A stretch of DNA of 64,000 nucleotides from Sulfurihydrogenibium azorense Az-Fu1. GTDB taxonomy: Bacteria; Aquificota; Aquificia; Aquificales; Hydrogenothermaceae. Position 1 is the stretch's first letter; each line of letters opens with the position of its first letter. Below the pieces are notes generated by a model, which saw nothing but the letters and a program-made list of their open reading frames with translations, was not told where the DNA came from and did not search any database. Shown in pieces: positions 25,918 through 33,412 of this stretch. The DNA is taken from contig NC_012438.1 of assembly GCF_000021545.1 (NCBI RefSeq), forward strand, positions 680,003-744,002. Direction: 5' to 3'. The position numbers and the translations under genes are program-made.

Positions 25918-25979
25918 TTATATAGGAGGTTAAAAACAGTTAACAGAAACTATTAAAGAATAGTATAATAGTAATTATT

Positions 25980-26039
25980 ATGAAACCAAAACTCTTAACT
26001 ATAAAAAACTTAAAAGGTGTTTACAGGAAAAGAAAATGA
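25980..26039 (+). CDS. Short leader ORF coupled to tnpB, copy 1
   Basis: A 19-codon frame (MKPKLLTIKNLKGVYRKRK) whose TGA overlaps the tnpB start as ATGA. Copy 2 has a six-codon frame in the same place with the same overlap. Probably a translational coupling device rather than a functional peptide. Confidence 0.35.
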   Translation: MKPKLLTIKNLKGVYRKRK

Positions 26040-27718
26040 TAACACTACACTGTAAACTAACTTTTGAAAACGAAAAAGACAAACAAACATTGATAGACCT
26101 AATGAGAAAATTCTCTTCCTGCTTTAAATACTCATACAACAGACTACTTGAAGGACACTCAAGAAAAGACCTTAAAAAAGATTTACAAAAAATGTTTAAC
26201 ATAAACTCAAGATATATAGACGATGCAATATTCAAAGCAAAGTGGCTAATAAACAGCTGTATAGAAAGAGAACAAAATCCTAAAAAAGTTATATTTGGAG
26301 GTAAAAGACTATTTCAACTCCTTAAAAACAAACACATAAACGGAAAATACAGAGAAAAACTAAAACAAAAATGGCAAGATAGAAGAAAGCACTGCCTATA
26401 CTCAAGAGGAGATAAATCTAAAAAAGGAAACCTAAATACAAGAATAGAATTTGAGAAAGATAAAATAATATTAAGAATAAACACAGGAGAAAGAAACTGG
26501 ATAAAAGCAAACATAAAAAGAACAGTATACAGACAAAACGATAAATGGACTAACTTCATAGCAGACCTAATACAAGCAAACCAAACAAAACAGTACTTCC
26601 CATACTCAGTAGAGATTAGAAAGATAAACAACGATTTCTACGCATTTATAAGCTACGAAGAAATAAAGACAGAAGAACCAATAATAACAAAAGACAACGG
26701 AGTAATAGGGATAGACATAAACGCAAATCCATTTCACATAGCAATGGCTTTTGTAAAGAAAGATGGCAATTTAGAAAATATAGAGAAATTATATTTACAC
26801 AATCTTTTAAACAAGACAAAAAACCAAAGAGAATACATATCTTGGCAAATAGCACACCAAATAACAGACATTGCTAAAGAAAGAAATAAGGCAATAGCAA
26901 TAGAAAACTTAAAAGACATACCAAAAGGTAGTAAAGGAGATGGGAGTAAGAAACTGAGAAAAATAAAACAACAATGGATATACAAAGGCTTGTTAGACAA
27001 GATAAAAATACTTACCAAAAGAAAGAGAATACAAGTAATACAAGTAAATCCAGCATATACATCAATAGTAGGGTCATTAAAGTATGCACCACAGTATAGT
27101 TTAGACAAAGATATAGCAGGAGCATTTGTAATAGGAAGAAAAGCATTAGGATTTAAAGAAAAACTACCTAAGAATTACGAAAAACTAATAACAGACAGAG
27201 AGTATTTAAACTTTGCAATAGAAAGACTACAAGAAGAAAAACAAAAAACACAAGAGAAGTTAAAAACAGAAAACAATCAGTATAAAAGAAAACCAATAAT
27301 AAAAAATATAAACGATTTAAGTAAACAGATAAGGATAATCCAAAGCCTTTACAGTGAGCCACAGACCCAAGATACTGTCAACCTAAGGAAGGAACAGATG
27401 AGGGGCTTGTATTGGACAAGTTATAAACTGTGGCAAGTTGTAAAGGTAGCCCTTACTATCCCTATTCTGGGTAAGTCTTTAAGTAGAGACTTATCACCCT
27501 TAAAGCCAATACTGGTAGAAGGGGATTGGGATAGGGTAGTAAATAAATCGTGTTTCAAAACCAAAGAGGCAATAGAAGATTTGAAACACGATTTAGGGAT
27601 AGTTCCTACTTCTTGGGGTAGGGGCTATGATGCAAGCGAAATACCGCCAGCTGGGGATAGCTTGCATCTGAATAAGGCGGAATACAAATACCCCAGCCCA
27701 GAGTGTATGAATCTATAA
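26036..27718 (+). CDS. TnpB-related RNA-guided nuclease family protein, copy 1
   Basis: 560 residues. The three RuvC motifs are visible: GVIGIDINA with Asp227, IAIENL with Glu290 and DKDIAGAFVIGR with Asp359. The CxxC zinc ribbon that TnpB normally has between the second and third motif is absent; the link reads VNPAYTSIVGSLKYAPQY instead. About 190 residues follow the last motif, longer than in standard TnpB, and their 3' coding sequence is highly structured. This fits the group usually called TnpB-related accessory proteins of IS200/IS605 elements. Nuclease activity is inferred from intact catalytic residues. AGGAAAAG upstream is a ribosome binding site. Confidence 0.85.
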   Translation: MITLHCKLTFENEKDKQTLIDLMRKFSSCFKYSYNRLLEGHSRKDLKKDLQKMFNINSRYIDDAIFKAKWLINSCIEREQNPKKVIFGGKRLFQLLKNKHINGKYREKLKQKWQDRRKHCLYSRGDKSKKGNLNTRIEFEKDKIILRINTGERNWIKANIKRTVYRQNDKWTNFIADLIQANQTKQYFPYSVEIRKINNDFYAFISYEEIKTEEPIITKDNGVIGIDINANPFHIAMAFVKKDGNLENIEKLYLHNLLNKTKNQREYISWQIAHQITDIAKERNKAIAIENLKDIPKGSKGDGSKKLRKIKQQWIYKGLLDKIKILTKRKRIQVIQVNPAYTSIVGSLKYAPQYSLDKDIAGAFVIGRKALGFKEKLPKNYEKLITDREYLNFAIERLQEEKQKTQEKLKTENNQYKRKPIIKNINDLSKQIRIIQSLYSEPQTQDTVNLRKEQMRGLYWTSYKLWQVVKVALTIPILGKSLSRDLSPLKPILVEGDWDRVVNKSCFKTKEAIEDLKHDLGIVPTSWGRGYDASEIPPAGDSLHLNKAEYKYPSPECMNL

Positions 27719-27737
27719 AACACTTTGGTTTACCAGG
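27545..27737 (+). ncRNA. Putative omega-type guide RNA, copy 1
   Basis: The 3' end of the tnpB gene is GC-richer than its surroundings and packed with pairing segments. A 15-bp perfect inverted repeat AAATCGTGTTTCAAA lies at 27545-27559 with its partner at 27580-27594. GATGCAAGC (27629-27637) pairs with GCTTGCATC (27660-27668). CCGCC (27644-27648) in that loop pairs with GGCGG (27676-27680), making a pseudoknot. TGGGGTA (27614-27620) pairs with TACCCCA (27689-27695). Over roughly 215 bases here I see one difference between the two copies. In known TnpB systems the guide RNA overlaps the gene end and its guide is the flanking DNA. Boundaries are approximate. Confidence 0.5.
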
Positions 27738-27746
27738 TAATTAAAT

Positions 27747-29042
27747 ATGGGAATGACAATAACCGAAAAGATAATAGCAGCTCACGCAGGAAAAGATTAT
27801 GTAGAGCCGGGAGAGTTAGTAACAGTAAAAGTAGACTTAGCAATTGCAAACGATATCACAGCTCCACTTGCCATAAAACAACTTGAAAAGTATGGTATAG
27901 ATAAAGTTCACGATCCAAATAAAATAGCTTTAGTTATGGATCACTTCTTTCCACCAAAAGATATCTTATCTGCTCAGCAGATCAAAATATCAAGAGATTT
28001 TGCTAAAAAGATGGGAATAAAAAATTACTTTGAAGGTCAAGACAGTGGAGTAATGCACACTTTACTTCCTGAGAAAGGCTTTGTCGTTCCGGGAGACCTT
28101 GTAATAGGAGCTGACTCTCATACATGTACTTACGGTGGAATAGGTGCCTTTTCTACAGGGGTAGGTTCTACAGATATAGCTTACATATGGGCTACTGGAG
28201 AAACTTGGCTAAGAGTTCCAGAAACTATGAAATTTACCTTTTATGGAAAACCACAAAAATGGGTTGGTGGTAAAGATTTTGTCCTTACTGTTATTGGAAA
28301 GATTGGTGTTGATGGAGCATTATATAAAGCTATGGAATACCACGGGGAAGCTATAAAAGCTTTAGACATTGATAATAGACTTACTATTGCCAATATGGCT
28401 ATAGAAGCTGGTGGAAAAAATGCAGTAATAGAAGCAGACGAAAAAACTATAGAATGGGTTAGAAAAAGAACAAACAGAGAATTTAAAATATACAAGTCAG
28501 ACCCAGATGCAAAGTACTGTTGTGAGTACGAATTTGACGCAAATAAAATAGAGCCAGTTGTAGCTTGTCCTAACCTACCTTCTAATGTAAAACCTGTTAG
28601 TGAGGTAGCAGGAACACATATAGATCAAGTATTTATTGGATCTTGTACAAACGGAAGACTTTCAGATTTGAGAATTGCAGCAGCTATACTAAAAGGTAAA
28701 AAGGTTCATCCAGAAGTTAGATGTATAGTTATACCTGCATCCGACCAAATATACAAGCAAGCGCTTCACGAAGGTATAATAGAAATTCTTGCAGATGCAG
28801 GATGCTTAATAAGTACTTCTACCTGTGGTCCTTGTCTTGGAGGCCATATGGGAATACTTGCAGAAGGAGAAGTATGTTTATCTACTTCAAATAGAAACTT
28901 TGTAGGAAGAATGGGTCATCCAAAAAGTCAAGTTTACCTCTCAAGCCCTGCGGTAGCAGCTGCTTCTGCAGTTCTTGGAAGAATTGCCCATCCTGATGAA
29001 GTAGCAAAGTATGAAGATGTTGAAACTTTAATCACTTTATAA
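27747..29042 (+). CDS. leuC: 3-isopropylmalate dehydratase large subunit
   Basis: Aconitase-family 4Fe-4S enzyme of leucine synthesis. GADSHTCTYGGIGAF, GSCTNGR and the cluster Cys residues in TCGPCLGGHMG are present. Length of 431 residues is the archaeal/thermophile-type large subunit. The TnpB element ends nine bases before the ATG, so the only ribosome binding site is the CAGG at the element end (27734-27737); the native AGGAGG is 1.8 kb upstream. leuD is not in the window. Confidence 0.93.
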   Translation: MGMTITEKIIAAHAGKDYVEPGELVTVKVDLAIANDITAPLAIKQLEKYGIDKVHDPNKIALVMDHFFPPKDILSAQQIKISRDFAKKMGIKNYFEGQDSGVMHTLLPEKGFVVPGDLVIGADSHTCTYGGIGAFSTGVGSTDIAYIWATGETWLRVPETMKFTFYGKPQKWVGGKDFVLTVIGKIGVDGALYKAMEYHGEAIKALDIDNRLTIANMAIEAGGKNAVIEADEKTIEWVRKRTNREFKIYKSDPDAKYCCEYEFDANKIEPVVACPNLPSNVKPVSEVAGTHIDQVFIGSCTNGRLSDLRIAAAILKGKKVHPEVRCIVIPASDQIYKQALHEGIIEILADAGCLISTSTCGPCLGGHMGILAEGEVCLSTSNRNFVGRMGHPKSQVYLSSPAVAAASAVLGRIAHPDEVAKYEDVETLITL

Positions 29043-29055
29043 AGGGGGATAAACA

Positions 29056-29247
29056 ATGGCTTTATGGGATGTTTTAGTAAGAATTTTAGTAGGAACAATG
29101 TTAGTATACCTTGGTGTAGAAAAAGGAGGAGTTTTTGTTGTTTCTACTTTTGTAGGTGTAGTTTTACTACTTACTGCAATTACAGGTTTTTGTCCACTTT
29201 ATAAAATAGCTGGAATATCCTCAAAGGAAGAAACTACAGCATCTTGA
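29056..29247 (+). CDS. YgaP-like (DUF2892) membrane protein
   Basis: 63-residue protein with two hydrophobic helices and the family end GFCPLYKIAGIS. This domain is found alone or fused to rhodanese in sulfur-related proteins; its function is not established. GGGGG at 29043-29047 precedes the ATG. Its stop overlaps the TTG start of ruvX. Confidence 0.8.
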   Translation: MALWDVLVRILVGTMLVYLGVEKGGVFVVSTFVGVVLLLTAITGFCPLYKIAGISSKEETTAS

Positions 29248-29660
29248 GTAGAATCTTAGCTTTAGATATAGGAACAAAAAGAATTGGGGTTGCTGTAAGT
29301 GACCCCCTTGGTATAACTGCCAAGCCTTTAGATTACATTAAGAATGACGATAATGTTTTTCAAAATATAAAATCTCTAATAGAAAGTCAAAATGTGTCAA
29401 CTGTAGTTATTGGACTTCCTATAACTCTAAAAGGTTTACAAGGTCAGCAGGTAGAGTATACAAAAGAGTTTGCAGAAAAATTAAAGCACTACATTCCACA
29501 TATAAACATAGTTTTTATAGACGAGAGATTTACAACATCATTAGCAGAAAAACATCTCTCCCAAACTAAGAAGAAAAAAAATATAAAAGATTATATAGAC
29601 AGTTTGTCAGCTGTTTTCATACTTCAAACTTACTTAGACAGCCTTTCTTTTGGTAGATGA
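29244..29660 (+). CDS. ruvX: Holliday junction resolvase-like RuvX (YqgF)
   Basis: RNase H-fold nuclease of 138 residues, implicated in pre-16S rRNA processing and in recombination. LALDIGTKRIGVAVSDPLG with catalytic Asp, VVIGLPITLKG and DERFTTSLAE are family motifs. The TTG start overlaps the stop of the YgaP-like gene (TTGA). The 3' end overlaps mltG by four bases; the ruvX-mltG order is common. Confidence 0.92.
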   Translation: MSRILALDIGTKRIGVAVSDPLGITAKPLDYIKNDDNVFQNIKSLIESQNVSTVVIGLPITLKGLQGQQVEYTKEFAEKLKHYIPHINIVFIDERFTTSLAEKHLSQTKKKKNIKDYIDSLSAVFILQTYLDSLSFGR

Positions 29661-30661
29661 AAAGGTTTCTATTTACAGCTTTTACAATTTTAACTGCTTT
29701 TATTTTACTATCATTAATCCTTATAAACAAAAAAATGTATATAGATAAAGAGATAACAATTCCCAAAGGTTCATCTACCTTTGAGATAGGAGAGATTTTA
29801 GAAAAGGAAGGAGTAATTATCAATAAGTACATATTTATTATATACACTAAAATTCATAAAGATGAAACTATAAAGGCTGGAACTTACCAGTTTAAAGGAA
29901 ATTACTCATTAAAAGATATTTACGAAAAATTAGCAAAAGGAGAAGTAAAGCTCAGGCTCTTTACTATAGTGCCTGGAGATAACCTTCTTGACATTGCAGA
30001 AAAGTTAGAAAAAGAAAACATCCTTAAAAAGGAAGATTTTATAAAGTTTGTATTTAACAAAGAAAACGTTAAAAAGTATGGACTTGTAGGTGAATCCTTT
30101 GAAGGCTACTTCCCTCCAGAAAGTTATGCTTTAGATGAAAAAGAAACTGTAGAAACACTTATTGCTAAATTTTTAGAACTATTTAAAAAAAGGTATCTAC
30201 CTTATAAAGAAAAAATTGAATCAAAAGATTACTCACAGTTTTACAAAAAAAGAATAACATTTTACGAGGCTATGATAATAGCTTCTTTAATAGAAAAGGA
30301 AACCTATATACCTGAAGAAAAACCTATCATAGCTTCTGTGATTTTTAATCGTTTAAAAGCCAATATGAAGTTAGACATAGACCCAACAGTTATATACGCT
30401 TTAAGATTAAAAAATCTTTACTCTGGTAATCTAACAAAGGAAAATATGAGAATTGACTCACCTTTTAACACATATAAGTATAAAGGTTTACCACCTACTC
30501 CTATATGCAGTTTTAGCCTATCCTCACTGGAAGCCGTACTTAACCCTGCAAAAACTAATTACTTTTACTACGTTTTATCAAAAGATAGAAAAAGACATAT
30601 ATTTTCAGATAATTATCAAGACCACTTGAAAAATGTTAAGGAAAATATAAAAAGCTATTGA
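29657..30661 (+). CDS. mltG: Endolytic murein transglycosylase MltG
   Basis: Membrane-anchored enzyme that cuts nascent glycan strands. An N-terminal helix (FLFTAFTILTAFILLSLILI) is followed by a LysM-like part and the YceG domain with the catalytic Glu in ASLIEKETY and the signature GLPPTPICSFSLSSLEAVL. Length of 334 residues is normal. Its stop codon overlaps the -35 box of the following tRNA promoter. Confidence 0.93.
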   Translation: MKRFLFTAFTILTAFILLSLILINKKMYIDKEITIPKGSSTFEIGEILEKEGVIINKYIFIIYTKIHKDETIKAGTYQFKGNYSLKDIYEKLAKGEVKLRLFTIVPGDNLLDIAEKLEKENILKKEDFIKFVFNKENVKKYGLVGESFEGYFPPESYALDEKETVETLIAKFLELFKKRYLPYKEKIESKDYSQFYKKRITFYEAMIIASLIEKETYIPEEKPIIASVIFNRLKANMKLDIDPTVIYALRLKNLYSGNLTKENMRIDSPFNTYKYKGLPPTPICSFSLSSLEAVLNPAKTNYFYYVLSKDRKRHIFSDNYQDHLKNVKENIKSY

Positions 30662-30686
30662 CAGTAAGGATAAAATGTAGTATTAT
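30658..30686 (+). promoter_or_regulatory. Promoter of the tRNA Val-Asp pair
   Basis: TTGACA (30658-30663), overlapping the mltG stop, a 17-base spacer and TATTAT (30681-30686). tRNA-Val begins 19 bases further on. Confidence 0.6.
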
Positions 30687-30704
30687 ATTTACCTGTTATT
30701 GCTT

Positions 30705-30778
30705 GGGCGGTTAGCTCAGCTGGCCAGAGCACCTCCCTTACAAGGAGGGGGTCAGAGGTTCGAATCCTCTACCGCCCA
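30705..30778 (+). tRNA. tRNA-Val (anticodon TAC)
   Basis: 74-base cloverleaf with acceptor GGGCGGT/ACCGCCC and anticodon loop CTTACAA in a CCTCC/GGAGG stem. Discriminator A; CCA not encoded. Confidence 0.95.
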
Positions 30779-30793
30779 CTAAGTGAATAAGAC

Positions 30794-30869
30794 GGAGCCG
30801 TAGTTCAGCTCGGCCTAGAACGCCTGCCTGTCACGCAGGAGGTCGCGGGTTCGAATCCCGTCGGCTCCG
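30794..30869 (+). tRNA. tRNA-Asp (anticodon GTC)
   Basis: 76-base cloverleaf with acceptor GGAGCCG/CGGCTCC and anticodon loop CTGTCAC in a CCTGC/GCAGG stem. Discriminator G; CCA not encoded. Confidence 0.95.
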
Positions 30870-30899
30870 CTTAATAAAAATAAAATCTTAGAGTAAAAA

Positions 30900-31694
30900 A
30901 TGCATCGTAAAAGAGAAAAATCTGATTACATAGTACATAATGTAGATTTGGCTTTTGATATTCTTTTTTACATCGCAAGAAAACAATCTGTAAAAACTAA
31001 AGATTTAGAAGAAAAATTTAACGTTTCCCCTACAACCTTAGAAAAGATATTAGAAACTCTCGTTATCAGAGGATACTTAGATTTTAATAAAAGAAAAAAA
31101 CTGTATACCCTTGGAATAAAAAACTTTGAACTTGGTCATTCTTACTTATCCCACTCAGAGATAAGAAGACAAGCAAGACCGTTTCTACAAAAACTTTCTG
31201 AAGAGTTTCAAGAAAATGTCTACCTTGCTACACGAAGTGGATTTGAGATAGTTTACATAGACGTTTACGAAGTAGAAAGAAATGTTGTTGTTAAATCAAG
31301 GGTAGGAAGATTACTTCCAATGTATGCCTCTGCCTCTGGGAAAGTGCATCTTGCCTTTATGGAAAAAGAAGAGATTGAAGAATTTTTTAGAGAAGTAAAG
31401 TTAGAGAGATTTACAGAAAATACGATAACTGATAAAAACTTACTTTTAAAAGAGTTAGAAGAAGTTAGGAAAAAAGGTTATGCAATTGACAACGAAGAGT
31501 GGGAAAAAGAAGTAAGATGTTTATCCGTTCCAGTTAGAGATTACACTGGAGATGTTGTTGCCGCTTTGACATTATCAGCTCCAGCCTTTAGACTTTCTTT
31601 TAATCTTTTACATGGTAAGATGAAAGATAGCTTTTTAAAAGCAAGTGAAGAACTCTCAGAAAAGTTAGGGTACTCAAAAGAAATTCAACTATGA
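30900..31694 (+). CDS. IclR-family transcriptional regulator
   Basis: 264 residues. N-terminal winged helix-turn-helix (VNLAFDI-like start, LEEKFNVSPTTLEKILETL) and a C-terminal effector domain with LPMYASASGKVHLAF and RCLSVPVRDYTGDVVAALTLSAP. Effector and targets are unknown. Its stop overlaps the start of the dapE-like gene (ATGA), which suggests a link, though IclR proteins usually control separate catabolic genes. It begins 30 bases after tRNA-Asp with no clear Shine-Dalgarno before the ATG. Confidence 0.9.
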   Translation: MHRKREKSDYIVHNVDLAFDILFYIARKQSVKTKDLEEKFNVSPTTLEKILETLVIRGYLDFNKRKKLYTLGIKNFELGHSYLSHSEIRRQARPFLQKLSEEFQENVYLATRSGFEIVYIDVYEVERNVVVKSRVGRLLPMYASASGKVHLAFMEKEEIEEFFREVKLERFTENTITDKNLLLKELEEVRKKGYAIDNEEWEKEVRCLSVPVRDYTGDVVAALTLSAPAFRLSFNLLHGKMKDSFLKASEELSEKLGYSKEIQL

Positions 31695-32746
31695 AAGAAA
31701 AAGTCATAAAATATACCATAGACCTTGTTAACATTCCGTCTGTAATAGGTAATGAAAAAGAGATAGCAGACTTTGTAGAAAGTTTTTTGAAAAAAATTTT
31801 GAAAAACATCATAAGATACAACAACTCTATAATTGCCTACAACGATTTAGACCCTAACAAAAAAACTATAACTCTACTGGGACATTTAGATACAGTCCCT
31901 GGAATAAACGAGTTTACAGGTAAGGTTATTGACGGCAAGATATACGGACTTGGTGCAAGTGATATGAAAGGTGGCCTTGCTGTTATGATGGCACTGGCTG
32001 AACTTTTCTCAAAAACAGAGAGTAGATATAACCTTATATACGTGTTTTACGAAAAAGAAGAAGGCCCCTACGAGACAAACGGTTTAGAACCACTTTTAAA
32101 GAATTATAACATTGTTCAACAATCTGACCTTGCCTTTGCCTTAGAACCTACAAACAATAAGATACAGATGGGTTGCCTTGGTACAATGCACGCTTGGGTT
32201 AAGTTTAAAGGAAAGAGGGCACACTCTGCAAGACCTTGGGAAGGGGAAAACGCAATACACAAAGCTTATAAACTTTTAGAAAAACTGTATAACTTTGGTA
32301 GAAAAGAGTATGATTTTGAAGGTTTAAAATACTTTGAAGTTTTAAACGCAACGATGGTTGAGTATAGTGGTGGTAGGAACATTATTCCTGATGAGTTTAA
32401 AATAAATCTAAACTACAGGTTTGCTCCGGGAAAAACAATAGATCAAGCAAAAAAAGAACTTATAGACTTTGTAGAAGGTCAGGCAGAAGTAGAGTTTACA
32501 GATGTATCTCCAGCAGGAAAAGTCTGTAAAGACAACCCTATTTTAAAAGAGATGATAAGTAAGTACAATTTAGAAGTAGAGGCAAAACAGGCTTGGACTG
32601 ACGTTGGAAGATTAAGCATGTATGGGATAGACGCTGTAAACTTTGGTCCTGGAGACACAGCCCAAGCACACCAAAAGAATGAGTATATCCCCATTGAAAA
32701 TCTTGAGAAAAACTTTGAAATCTTCTCTAACTTTTTGTCATGTTAA
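31691..32746 (+). CDS. dapE: Succinyl-diaminopimelate desuccinylase-like M20 peptidase
   Basis: Dizinc amidohydrolase of 351 residues, probably acting in the lysine/diaminopimelate pathway. GHLDTVPG, GLGASDMKGGLAVMMAL and the EKEEGP segment give metal ligands, and ALEPTNNKIQMGCLGT resembles the DapE form found in actinobacteria and some thermophiles. An ArgE- or LysK-like substrate is the main alternative. The 3' end overlaps pgsA, tail to tail, by 20 bases. Confidence 0.8.
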   Translation: MKEKVIKYTIDLVNIPSVIGNEKEIADFVESFLKKILKNIIRYNNSIIAYNDLDPNKKTITLLGHLDTVPGINEFTGKVIDGKIYGLGASDMKGGLAVMMALAELFSKTESRYNLIYVFYEKEEGPYETNGLEPLLKNYNIVQQSDLAFALEPTNNKIQMGCLGTMHAWVKFKGKRAHSARPWEGENAIHKAYKLLEKLYNFGRKEYDFEGLKYFEVLNATMVEYSGGRNIIPDEFKINLNYRFAPGKTIDQAKKELIDFVEGQAEVEFTDVSPAGKVCKDNPILKEMISKYNLEVEAKQAWTDVGRLSMYGIDAVNFGPGDTAQAHQKNEYIPIENLEKNFEIFSNFLSC

Positions 32747-33287
32747 GCTGTCTAAATCCATCGTAAGTGTAAGTCAAAGTTGATAATACCATAAATAAAA
32801 GTGTAATGCCTATTAAAGTATCGTAAAGTAGTTCACTGTAAAAGTTAATATTTACATTTGATAAGAGAGTGTATATAACTGTTGTAATTTGGAAAAAGGT
32901 TGTAGCTTTACCAAAAACTGAAGGATTTACTTTTAAATAACCTTTTATAAAGTAAATTAAAAGACTTCCAGCTAATATGTATAAATCTCTTGATATAACT
33001 AAAACAACAAACCAAAAGGGAAACTTTATAGGTAATTGGGAGTTAAATATAAAAATAAATGCAGACACAAGTAGAGTTTTGTCTGCTATAGGGTCTACGA
33101 TTTTTCCAAACTGTGATACTTGATTAAACTTCCTTGCTATATATCCATCAATGGCATCTGTCAATCCTGCTACGGTAAATACAACAAGAGCAATAAAAGG
33201 TTTTTGATACCATAGAGCAATTATAAAAACAGGAACAAGTAAAAGCCTTATCAAAGTTAGCATGTTTGCAAGATTACTTTTAATCAA
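32727..33287 (-). CDS. pgsA: CDP-alcohol phosphatidyltransferase (phosphatidylglycerophosphate synthase-like)
   Basis: Membrane enzyme of 186 residues with several hydrophobic helices. The CDP-alcohol phosphotransferase motif is complete: DGYIARKFNQVSQFGKIVDP followed by IADK. Most similar in size and layout to PgsA, which makes phosphatidylglycerol phosphate; phosphatidylserine synthase is less likely. It is transcribed against the dapE-like gene. Confidence 0.88.
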   Translation of the reverse strand: MIKSNLANMLTLIRLLLVPVFIIALWYQKPFIALVVFTVAGLTDAIDGYIARKFNQVSQFGKIVDPIADKTLLVSAFIFIFNSQLPIKFPFWFVVLVISRDLYILAGSLLIYFIKGYLKVNPSVFGKATTFFQITTVIYTLLSNVNINFYSELLYDTLIGITLLFMVLSTLTYTYDGFRQLNMTKS

Positions 33288-33376
33288 CTACTTTAAAAAC
33301 CTCTAAAAACATAATGTTAATAATATTATTACACACCGTTTAATTTTTTGGTGAAAAAAACAGTTAAATAAAATCG

Positions 33377-33405
33377 TTGTAATTAACATACAAAGTTTGC
33401 ATAAT
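33377..33405 (+). promoter_or_regulatory. Promoter of the cus-type efflux operon, leaderless
   Basis: TTGTAA (33377-33382), a 17-base spacer and CATAAT (33400-33405). The ATG at 33413 is where transcription should start, and no Shine-Dalgarno is present, so the mRNA is probably leaderless. Confidence 0.5.
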
Positions 33406-33412
33406 TAAAATT

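Larger units (their letters stand above)
25930..27737 (+). mobile_element. TnpB-related element, copy 1 (upstream of leuC)
   Basis: About 1.8 kb element without a tnpA gene, near-identical to 43970-45731. Its limits come from comparing the two copies: both begin with TAAAAACAGTT just after GAGG, and both end in ACCAGG followed by gene-specific sequence. The left end contains a small hairpin (ACTATT/AATAGT, 25949-25964); the right end contains an AGTGT/ACACT hairpin. It sits between AGGAGG (25924-25929) and the leuC ATG. Exact ends could be off by a few bases. Confidence 0.75.

Noticed and set aside
26314-27362. Several minus-strand open frames inside tnpB copy 1 (and the same in copy 2)
   Set aside because: They are Leu/Phe-rich reverse readings of an AT-rich, Lys-rich gene; no ribosome binding sites and no domain.
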